DNA of 64,000 nucleotides from Mycobacterium mantenii (GTDB taxonomy: Bacteria; Actinomycetota; Actinomycetes; Mycobacteriales; Mycobacteriaceae), in the NCBI RefSeq assembly GCF_010731775.1, contig NZ_AP022590.1, positions 992,001-1,056,000 on the forward strand, read 5' to 3'. Shown one piece after another: positions 26,796 to 35,111 of the stretch (positions within the stretch are counted from its first letter, which is position 1; each line of letters opens with the position of its first letter). Under the pieces are notes generated by a model. The model did not search any database and was not told the DNA's origin. It worked only from the letters and a program-made list of their open reading frames with translations. A program made the position numbers and the translations under genes.

Positions 26796-29700
26796 GCCGC
26801 AGCAAGTCAGGAAGGTGTCGAGACGAGAATTGCTCGACATCCGGGAGCGGAGCTGGCGGCCGCGGGCAGATGCGGCGTCACTCGCTGCGGAAACGCTGGA
26901 CGAGATTCCGGTGGCGCGCCGCGAACAGGCACTCGCCGCGCTCGGTTGGGTCTGCGAGCAGGTGGGCCCAGGGCCGGAATGTGAACGATACCTTCGGCGC
27001 TGGCCGGCGGTACATGTGCTCGCCACGGCGGGCGTTGCCGCTGAGCATTACGAGAAAGGGACTTTCTGGCCGAAGCTGATCGACGTCATCAACATATCGC
27101 CGGACCCCGGTTTTCAGCGGGTCTGGGGCGAGGCCTTCCTTGACAACCTCCAGACGCTCAAGATGCCCACGTTCGACAGCGACGAGGACGCAGGGTCGAG
27201 GTATGTTGGGCGAATCCTGCTTCATTCGGGCATGCCGACCTATTGTCTTGATGACTTTTTCCGCATCCTGTCGTGGAAGCGGAGTCGGACACCCGGGTTG
27301 ACGCCGGAGGATTTCGTTTCCTGGGCCGCAGCCAAAGCAGCCTCATCCGGGTTTAGCAGTCTCGACATGCCGGTCCAGAGGTTTCTTCGTTACGCGGATG
27401 AGTTCGCGGTGGATGTTGTCGATCGCTCTTTCGACCTGCTCGACGCGGTGTCGGCCGGCGCCTCTGCCGAAGATGTTTTGTTGCCGGAGAGATTCTGGGC
27501 TGTCGCCCGAAAGTTGCACGTTCAGAACAAAATCGACCTTGTTGCGGATCGAGGCTCTGTTGATGGGCAGAGCGTTGTCCTCCGACCGCGATTGGTGCTC
27601 GACCCATACGGCCAGGGCCTGCTCTTGAGACTTCCTCCCGTCGGGGATGCGCCGGACGGCAGAGCGGTCTGGGTAGTGACGCTAGACGACGAGATTCAGC
27701 GTGTTGCGACTGAATCGCTCTGGCCAGGATCTACCGAACCGGCGCCACAAACCGATGTTGCTGTGAGCAGGCCGGTCCGTGCGGCATCGGTGGCGCTTGC
27801 CGATCGCGAACACCTGCAGTTCCCGATGTTCGTCGTCGACGACAACGACCCGTTGCTGGTATTCGGGGATGACTGTGAGGTGATTGCAGCAGGCCTACCA
27901 CTGCCGGCTGAAAAGGTGTGGATGCTGTTTCCAGGTGACCCGGACTCGCTTCGGGTATCTGGCTCGATCAACGTTGTCGCAGAATGCGCTTTGCCGCCCC
28001 GGTGGTCGGGATACTGCCTTCTTCAGGTGGACTTGTCCGAGGCCACTGCAATCTCGGTTGGGAACAGCCGTCGCACCGTTCGCCTGTTCCAAGCGGCGCG
28101 CATCGAAACGGCCGCGCCGGTTCAGGGGGTTCGGACAACCAGTGGTCTTCCCGTTCTCGCTGCCTTACCCAGAGTTGTGCTTCCGGACAACATGCTCAAT
28201 GCAGATTGGGACATCACGGTGCAGGACAGCGCCGGTGCGGTCATCTCGCGCGAACGGATAACCGGGTCCGGCGATGTGGAGACCATCTGGAAAGGTGTTC
28301 CTCGGCCGCTGGTCGGAACATTCTCCATTCGTGTCCGCGGCCCGTGGGGCCGCGGAGCCACCAGATCATTCACTTTGGTCGAAGGCCTTTCGCTCTCCTT
28401 CACGCCGGCTTGGCGCAGGTTCGTGGCCATAGGGCTGCAGCCATGCGTAGTAAAAGTACGGGCGTCTGACGGAATCAGACTGCCGCGCGATCAGATTGAA
28501 TTCAGCGAACGCGACCGCGAACAGCGACTTCGTATCAGTACACCGTCGGAATCCCGGACCCTCATCGTGTCTCCACCTCACATGACCGTTGCCTACCAGG
28601 CTTCCGACTCCGCGATCAGCCCATCTGTTCGGCCCTTACCCATGTATCGCGAGGATGTGCGCGATTGCCCCGGCGAGCTGATTCTCGATGTAGGTGCCGC
28701 GGCCGAGCCGTTGCTGCACGTGATGGTCAACAACCGTATCGTCCAGACGGTTGCGTCAAAGGGCGGGCGGGCCGGTGTCTACCGATTCAATTTGGCGGAG
28801 ATTGTCGACACCCTTCGAGGCCAAGCCCAGGTCGCGCTGACATTGAGCCCCGACGGCGAGCTGGTCATCGCTACTGTCCGTCCTCGGTCGTTGTTCAGCA
28901 GCATCTACCTGGAGGGCGGCGAACTTCGGTTGGTTGACTGCGTTGATGTCGACGGCCTCACCGCCTACGTATTCCCCACACGCGCGCCCTGGCGAGATCC
29001 GACTTCCATTCCGGTCATTGACGGCCGTGCTGCATTGCCCGATTCATTGGTAGACGCCGGTCCGCTGCGGGTGGTCGCACGTATCGACGATCCGTGGGTG
29101 CCACTTCCCGCGCCGGAGTGGCCGCAGGCCGGGACTTCAACTTTGATCGAGGCGGACGGATGGGTCGACCAGGGTGACCCGGAAGAGATTGCGGTATCGG
29201 CATTCTTGGCTGGTCAGGCCGAACTGCCAGAAGGCATCGAAGACTTCGCGCGGTTGTGGACTGCGCGATCGTTGTTATCCGGACTATGGCTCGGACCACG
29301 AAACTCCTTAGTGGCGAAGGAAATCGATGCCCGGATCTATGCGAGTCCCGCCCCCGCGCTCCTCGCGCTATCAGGCTCCGAAATACCGGCAAATGCTGTT
29401 CCGGCCCTGATGATTCGTTCTGGCCTCGCGTGGGCGAACTTGGCCGATGCGCATGAGAGTAGTGCCCCACCGTGGACACTACGTGGTGCGTTGCCGGCGG
29501 CATTGCTATCTGCGGCAGACTCGCAGTGGTCGGAGGAGGAGATCGAGGCAGCCATCGGCATCTGCGGTGATGCGGTCGGTGGAATTCTGGACGGACATGA
29601 CCCGTACCCCACTGCCGGTCGACTAGACGAGTCGGCGGAACTGTTGGACCGGGAGCCTGCTGTCAGAGAGCAGTTGATCCGCGCTGCTGGGCTCGTGCCG

Positions 29701-30111
29701 CAAGGGCTTTTGTCAGCAGATTCGCGGGTGCTCGCCGCCATGGAGTTCGTCGGGCAGCGTCGTGATACACGCATTGAGTGGCTGATGAAGCATGCTCGCA
29801 GTGTCCTCAATGAAGCCGAAAGGCTTGTGCGGATCATCGGGGACCCGGCGACTCAGACCGTCTTCGACGCCCGCTGCCATCACTCGGCGACAGGCGGTTG
29901 GCGTGTCGTGCCGGCAATCTCGATGGCTCTGGCGCTGGCGGCCCGCCATGCTTCGCGTGGCCACGAAGCAGCACTCAGCTGGGTCATCAGGGAAAAGCGG
30001 CCGTGGGAGGCCCTTGCAGAGGTGGCCCCGCAACTGGTCACCATCGACATGATCATCGCTGAATTGGTGGTCGGACGACGAGTAGACGAAGAGGTGGGGA
30101 TCTCACAATGA
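26788..30111 (+). CDS. 1107-aa protein, Druantia type III DruH-like candidate
   Basis: No enzymatic motif is visible. The N-terminal 230 residues are helical, with conserved-looking segments (YLRRWPAVHVLATAGVAA, HSGMPTYCLDDFFRIL, FLRYADEFAVDVVDRSFDLL). The middle (about 280-820) is beta-rich and resembles stacked sandwich domains. The C-terminal 280 residues are again helical. No signal peptide or membrane segment. Its stop overlaps the start of a DUF1998 helicase by 4 bp. A large protein of unknown fold directly before a DUF1998 DEAD/DEAH helicase is the Druantia type III layout (DruH-DruE). The assignment rests on size, order and partner only. It could also be an extra subunit of the upstream DISARM-like set. 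Confidence 0.55.
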   Translation: MSEPQQVRKVSRRELLDIRERSWRPRADAASLAAETLDEIPVARREQALAALGWVCEQVGPGPECERYLRRWPAVHVLATAGVAAEHYEKGTFWPKLIDVINISPDPGFQRVWGEAFLDNLQTLKMPTFDSDEDAGSRYVGRILLHSGMPTYCLDDFFRILSWKRSRTPGLTPEDFVSWAAAKAASSGFSSLDMPVQRFLRYADEFAVDVVDRSFDLLDAVSAGASAEDVLLPERFWAVARKLHVQNKIDLVADRGSVDGQSVVLRPRLVLDPYGQGLLLRLPPVGDAPDGRAVWVVTLDDEIQRVATESLWPGSTEPAPQTDVAVSRPVRAASVALADREHLQFPMFVVDDNDPLLVFGDDCEVIAAGLPLPAEKVWMLFPGDPDSLRVSGSINVVAECALPPRWSGYCLLQVDLSEATAISVGNSRRTVRLFQAARIETAAPVQGVRTTSGLPVLAALPRVVLPDNMLNADWDITVQDSAGAVISRERITGSGDVETIWKGVPRPLVGTFSIRVRGPWGRGATRSFTLVEGLSLSFTPAWRRFVAIGLQPCVVKVRASDGIRLPRDQIEFSERDREQRLRISTPSESRTLIVSPPHMTVAYQASDSAISPSVRPLPMYREDVRDCPGELILDVGAAAEPLLHVMVNNRIVQTVASKGGRAGVYRFNLAEIVDTLRGQAQVALTLSPDGELVIATVRPRSLFSSIYLEGGELRLVDCVDVDGLTAYVFPTRAPWRDPTSIPVIDGRAALPDSLVDAGPLRVVARIDDPWVPLPAPEWPQAGTSTLIEADGWVDQGDPEEIAVSAFLAGQAELPEGIEDFARLWTARSLLSGLWLGPRNSLVAKEIDARIYASPAPALLALSGSEIPANAVPALMIRSGLAWANLADAHESSAPPWTLRGALPAALLSAADSQWSEEEIEAAIGICGDAVGGILDGHDPYPTAGRLDESAELLDREPAVREQLIRAAGLVPQGLLSADSRVLAAMEFVGQRRDTRIEWLMKHARSVLNEAERLVRIIGDPATQTVFDARCHHSATGGWRVVPAISMALALAARHASRGHEAALSWVIREKRPWEALAEVAPQLVTIDMIIAELVVGRRVDEEVGISQ

Positions 30112-33100
30112 ACTCCAGCATTGACGCTGTCGAGACTTCAGAGTCGATCAAGGGAACCTACCGGCGCTACCTTTCCTCACTTTTGGCCGTGCGGGATCCG
30201 AAAATCGATGCCGCCCTTCGAGGAGCGATCGACAACACCGAAATGCTCGATCGCGGGCCGTATCTCGAGGCGACCCCTCCCTACGCGCCTGGAAAGTCCA
30301 TTCAGGACCTCATATCGGAAGGTGTTATCACACAAGAATTTTCTGAGCTCACAAGTATGGCTCTCCCGCTCGACCGCCCGCTCTACGTTCATCAGGAGCA
30401 GGCGATCAGAAGGGTCGCCGACGGCCGGAACATCGTAGTGGCGACCGGCACAGGCTCAGGTAAGACCGAGTCATTCCTGATCCCGATTCTGGACAGCCTT
30501 GTGCGAGAACGGGAAAGAGGCGAGCTGGGACTCGGTGTCCGTGCGCTGCTGCTCTATCCGATGAACGCACTGGCCAACGATCAGATGAAGAGGCTGCGGC
30601 AACTACTGGCCGAGTATCCGGCGATCACTTTCGGGCGCTATACCGGTGAGACGGAGACGGACCCGCGGAGGGCACGAGAGCTTTTCTCGGAGTTGAATAT
30701 CGACGAGCCTGAGTTGCCGAATGAGATTCTGAGCCGACAGGAGATGCGGGAGAACCCGCCGCATCTGCTGCTGACCAACTATGCCATGCTCGAATACCTG
30801 CTACTGCGGCCGCTCGACATGGACTTGTTCCAGAGCGGTGCTGATTCCAAGTGGCGCTTCATTGTCGTCGACGAAGCACACGTCTACGACGGAACACAGG
30901 GCGCCGAGATCGCGATGCTGCTCCGGCGCGTTCGTGACCGGGTCGCGCCGAACAGTTCCATCCAGTGCATCGCAACCTCGGCCACCGTCGGCGGCGATAG
31001 CAACCCGAGCGCGGTCACCAAATTCGCATCGAATCTGTTCGGTGAGCCCTTCGAATGGAGTTCCGACGATTCGGCTCGGCGGGACGTGGTGATGGCCCAG
31101 AGGGTGCAGGCCCCTCCCGGTCCTTACTGGGGCCCACTGTCTGCAGCCGATTACGAGACGCTTGTCAACGCACCTGAAACTGGAAACGCGGTTCTTGAAG
31201 CCGCGAGAGAGGCCGGCTGGGTGCGGGCGGACTCGGCTGAGACCACCGCGGCGACAGCTTTATCGCACGAAAAGTCATTCGCGGTGATGCGCGAAACGTT
31301 GGCAGACGGCCCGCAGACGTTTGACAGAGTTGCGGCGGCAACCTTCGGGAGATCCCATGGAAGCCGCGAAGGGTTAGCCGCCATGGTCGACCTCGCCAGT
31401 TCGTTGCGCGAAGCCGACGGAACCACTCCGTTGTCCGCGCGCTACCACCTGTTCCTCCGGGCGACGGAGGGCGCTTTCACCTGCCTATCACCAAGCGGTC
31501 CGCACGTTCATCTCGCGCGCCACGAGATCTGCCCGGACTGCGATGCACCGGTATTCGAAATCGGTTCTTGCAAGCGTTGCGGCGCCGTCCACGTCCACGG
31601 CACCCCCACTCAGGAGGAGGGCGTCCTACACCTGCGCCCTCGCAAGGCAATGAGTAAAGGAATCTGGCTCGTGCTCGGCGACCACGACGGTCTGACCGAC
31701 GAGGACGAAACGGCCTCCGTTGACGACGGCGATGACATCTCGGCGGACACCGCAAAGCTATGCACGAATTGCGGTGCTTTGGCGACCCAGGACGCCCAGA
31801 CCTGCGCTGGCTGTGGGAACTCGGACATGCGCTCAGTGCGAAAGCTCAAGCAACGCGGTGAAGAGATCGCCGGGTGTTTGGTATGCGGTGCACGTGGGGC
31901 CGCCACGGTCCGTGTCTTCGAGACAGGTTCGGACGCCAGCGGTGCCGTCATAACCACCGCTCTTTATCAGAACCTCCCCGTCGCGGATAGCCCGCACGGC
32001 GCGACGTTGCCTGGTGAGGGGCGGAAATTATTGGCATTCAGCGATAGTCGCCAGGCAGCGGCCTACTTTGCTCCTTACCTCGAAGACTCCTACTCACGAC
32101 TCCAACGGCGCAGACTAATTTCGCAGGGCATGATTGCGGCACACGCCGACGAAGAGCCGGTCGCAGTGGAAGACATCATCTTCAAAACCCGCGCCAAAGC
32201 ACAGGCTGTCAAACACTTCCCAGCCCGCATGACCGCTCAACAGGCCGGCCGCGTCGTGGCGCCGTGGGTGATGGCAGAGGTTCTGGCGACAGATGACCGC
32301 CAGTCGCTCGAAGGCCTCGGCCTCATCAGTATCAGCCTGTTCCGCGACCCGCACTGGCCCGCGCCTGCTCCACTTCTGCAACTGGGACTAACCGAGGACG
32401 AAGCCTGGTCGTTTCTTCAGGAGCTTGTGCGGACACTGCGTCAGCAAGGCGCTGTCACCATGCCCGAGGACGTTCCTCCCAATGACGAAATCTTCGCACC
32501 TCGCCTCGGTCCGATACGCGTGCGCGAATCGGGTCCGGAAGCGATCCGAAAGGTCTTGTCCTGGTTGCCCGGCAGAGGGACGAACCGGCGCGTCGACTAC
32601 GCCAGGCGCGTCCTCGCGGCTCTCGGCCGTGAGATGGACGTGGAACAATTACTCAAAGGGGTGTGGAGTTACCTCACTCGCCCGGAGACACCAGTGGACT
32701 GGCTGACATCCTCAACCGAAACAGGGCTGGGGCGGGTCTACCAGCTTGACCATGAATGCTTACAACTCACCTGGGTGAATGAGGACTCTCCCGTCTTTCA
32801 GTGCCGAGTGTGTCGGCGCGTAGCACCTTTCTCTGTCCGAGGAGTGTGTCCTGCGTTGGGGTGCGACGGAGCCCTTGAAGAATTCGTACCGCCACCGCCG
32901 GATGAAGATCGCGACCACTACCGGACTCTGTACCGGTCGATGAACGCCGTTCCGTTGAAAACCAAAGAGCACACCGCCCAGTGGATCAATACGGAAGCGG
33001 CGAAGATCCAACATGAGTTCGTCCGAGGTGAGATCAACGCGTTGTCATGTTCGACCACCTTCGAACTCGGCGTCGATGTCGGAGAACTGCAGGCAGTGAT

Positions 33101-35102
33101 GTTGCGCAACATGCCACCGAGCACCGCCAACTATCTTCAGCGCGCCGGCCGAGCGGGGCGTCGTTCGGGCGCGGCCGCCCTTGTAGTCACCTACGCTATG
33201 CGACGCTCACACGACCTCACGCGGTTCAACGAACCTGAGATCCTGATCTCGGGCCAGGTACGTGCCCCTTACGTACCGCTCGTGAACACCCGCATCGACC
33301 GCAGGCATGCGCATTCGGTGGCGCTCGCGGCATTCTTTCGTTGGCTGTTCGAAACAACCGGCCGAATCGACCGGAAGGCGGGGGAGTTCTTCCTTCACCA
33401 GGACGGAAACGAACCCTCTGTAGACCTGGTGAAAACATTTCTGACGCCCGTTCCCAACGATGTCACGGAAGCACTAGAACGGATACTGCCGACCGAGGTC
33501 GCTACCGAGCTGAACCTGGCGAGCGAAGAATGGGCCAGCGTACTGATCGAATTGATCGACCGTGTTCGCGACGAGCTACGCACCGAAGTCGGCACCATGA
33601 AGGAGTTGGAACAGAAAGCCTCCGACGAAGGCAAACATGCTCTCGCCCAGCGGTATCAGAAGGTGGGAAACACGCTCCGTAAGCGCGACCTACTCGGATT
33701 CCTTGCCAACCGCAATGTGCTGCCGAAGTACGGTTTCCCCGTCGACTCGGTTGAGCTACGGACGAACTTCGGCAGAGGCACCACTTCAGGTGCACTACTG
33801 GATCTCAGCAGGGATCTGTCACAGGCTATCTATGAGTACGCCCCAGAAGCGGAAATCGTTGCGGGCGGTCATCTCTGGACTTCACGGGGCATCTACCGTC
33901 TTCCTGGGCGGGAACTGCAGGAGTACCTGTACCAAGTCTGTAAGCGTTGCGGCGGGTTCCGCTATGGGATCGAATCAGCAGAACAGCAGTGCCAGCACTG
34001 CGGCGAAGTATCGCAAAGTGCCGCGCGGACGATCACGATTCCCGAATTCGGCTTCGTGGCGGCGCCGGACCCTGAGAAACCTGGCCCGCGACCGCCCCGC
34101 CGTTCCTGGAGCGGCGCTGTCCATGTCCTCGCGGAACCGCCGGAGGCGCGCACGTACACCGTCCAGATGAACGGCGGAACCGCCGCTGTATCTGCCGGTC
34201 CACGCGGGAGGCTCATCGCCCTCGCCGACGGTCCCAGCAAGATGGGGTTTTGGGTGTGCGACTGGTGCGGCCACGGGTCACCCAGGGTGCTGAATCCACA
34301 AAGGCCGCCCAAGCATAGTCACTTGCTGAAGAACCAGCCATGCAATGGGCCACAGCGCCTCCTCGATCTAGGGCATGTTTACGAAACCGACTTATTGTCG
34401 ATCGACGGGAATGTCTTCGGATATCGCGCAACCCAATCCGCTTGGCAGTCAGTCATGTACGCGATCGTGGAAGCCGCCTCCGAGACCCTCGAAATTGCCC
34501 GCGAGGATATCGGGGGTTCGCTCACGCCCGCTGGCGCTGACCATTGGTCGATCACACTCTTTGACGCAGTGCCGGGTGGCGCAGGCCATGTCCTGCAGGT
34601 GGAACAGAATCTCAGCCAGGTTCTTGCCGCCGCTCTTCGTCGAGTGAGCGAATGCGAGTGCGGCCCTGAGACTTCCTGCTACGGCTGTCTGCGCAGTTAC
34701 CAGAATCAAAGGGACCACGACAACTTGTCGCGAGGTGCCGCCGAGCAAGTCTTGCGCCGGCTGATCAATAACGGGGGCGAGATCGACATTCCTGTCCACG
34801 TCGAGAAGGTGGTAGTGATCCCTGAATGCCTGCCACGAGACTGGATCGGCTTGTACAAGGACGCTTTTGGCACTGAACGCGACTTGCTGGTGGCTCTTGC
34901 TGAGGCCGGAGCGCCTCGACCGGAACTAGGTTTCGAGAGTGCAGGCGGTGTGCCAATATCGGTTGCCTGGCCCGATCGTCTGATCGCGGCCGAGATCGGT
35001 CTGGAACCTGAGGATCGCGACGAACTTGGATCAGAGGGGTGGTCGGTACTGCCGACGGCGGATCTCTTGGCTTTGTTGGCCGGTGCCGTGAAAGCGAGTT
35101 GA
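30108..35102 (+). CDS. DEAD/DEAH-type helicase with DUF1998, DruE-like
   Basis: 1664 aa, ATG overlapping the upstream stop. SF2 motifs: ATGTGSGKTESF near residues 110-121, LYPMNALANDQ near 150, VVDEAHVYDG at 254-263, TSATVGG near 290. Three CxxC ribbons follow (CPDCDAPV, CTNCGALATQ, CLVCGARG) and FSDSRQAAAYFAPYLEDSY near 645. Helicase C shows TTFELGVDVGEL near 983 and QRAGRAGRRSG near 1010. The DUF1998 region has CKRCGGFRYG, DAVPGGAGHVLQVEQN near 1488 and CECGPETSCYGCLRSY near 1516. The last 60 residues (VAWPDRLIAAEIGLEPEDR, then GWSVLP) echo the end of the 2112-aa helicase. Partner of the preceding gene in a Druantia III-like pair. Confidence 0.72.
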   Translation: MNSSIDAVETSESIKGTYRRYLSSLLAVRDPKIDAALRGAIDNTEMLDRGPYLEATPPYAPGKSIQDLISEGVITQEFSELTSMALPLDRPLYVHQEQAIRRVADGRNIVVATGTGSGKTESFLIPILDSLVRERERGELGLGVRALLLYPMNALANDQMKRLRQLLAEYPAITFGRYTGETETDPRRARELFSELNIDEPELPNEILSRQEMRENPPHLLLTNYAMLEYLLLRPLDMDLFQSGADSKWRFIVVDEAHVYDGTQGAEIAMLLRRVRDRVAPNSSIQCIATSATVGGDSNPSAVTKFASNLFGEPFEWSSDDSARRDVVMAQRVQAPPGPYWGPLSAADYETLVNAPETGNAVLEAAREAGWVRADSAETTAATALSHEKSFAVMRETLADGPQTFDRVAAATFGRSHGSREGLAAMVDLASSLREADGTTPLSARYHLFLRATEGAFTCLSPSGPHVHLARHEICPDCDAPVFEIGSCKRCGAVHVHGTPTQEEGVLHLRPRKAMSKGIWLVLGDHDGLTDEDETASVDDGDDISADTAKLCTNCGALATQDAQTCAGCGNSDMRSVRKLKQRGEEIAGCLVCGARGAATVRVFETGSDASGAVITTALYQNLPVADSPHGATLPGEGRKLLAFSDSRQAAAYFAPYLEDSYSRLQRRRLISQGMIAAHADEEPVAVEDIIFKTRAKAQAVKHFPARMTAQQAGRVVAPWVMAEVLATDDRQSLEGLGLISISLFRDPHWPAPAPLLQLGLTEDEAWSFLQELVRTLRQQGAVTMPEDVPPNDEIFAPRLGPIRVRESGPEAIRKVLSWLPGRGTNRRVDYARRVLAALGREMDVEQLLKGVWSYLTRPETPVDWLTSSTETGLGRVYQLDHECLQLTWVNEDSPVFQCRVCRRVAPFSVRGVCPALGCDGALEEFVPPPPDEDRDHYRTLYRSMNAVPLKTKEHTAQWINTEAAKIQHEFVRGEINALSCSTTFELGVDVGELQAVMLRNMPPSTANYLQRAGRAGRRSGAAALVVTYAMRRSHDLTRFNEPEILISGQVRAPYVPLVNTRIDRRHAHSVALAAFFRWLFETTGRIDRKAGEFFLHQDGNEPSVDLVKTFLTPVPNDVTEALERILPTEVATELNLASEEWASVLIELIDRVRDELRTEVGTMKELEQKASDEGKHALAQRYQKVGNTLRKRDLLGFLANRNVLPKYGFPVDSVELRTNFGRGTTSGALLDLSRDLSQAIYEYAPEAEIVAGGHLWTSRGIYRLPGRELQEYLYQVCKRCGGFRYGIESAEQQCQHCGEVSQSAARTITIPEFGFVAAPDPEKPGPRPPRRSWSGAVHVLAEPPEARTYTVQMNGGTAAVSAGPRGRLIALADGPSKMGFWVCDWCGHGSPRVLNPQRPPKHSHLLKNQPCNGPQRLLDLGHVYETDLLSIDGNVFGYRATQSAWQSVMYAIVEAASETLEIAREDIGGSLTPAGADHWSITLFDAVPGGAGHVLQVEQNLSQVLAAALRRVSECECGPETSCYGCLRSYQNQRDHDNLSRGAAEQVLRRLINNGGEIDIPVHVEKVVVIPECLPRDWIGLYKDAFGTERDLLVALAEAGAPRPELGFESAGGVPISVAWPDRLIAAEIGLEPEDRDELGSEGWSVLPTADLLALLAGAVKAS

Positions 35103-35111
35103 GCCGCCTAG

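Noticed and set aside
10016..35102. BREX or type I restriction system
   Set aside because: No PglZ-like phosphatase, BrxC-like ATPase, HsdR/HsdS pair or Lon-like protease was seen; the DUF1998 helicases and SNF2 protein point to DISARM/Druantia relatives.
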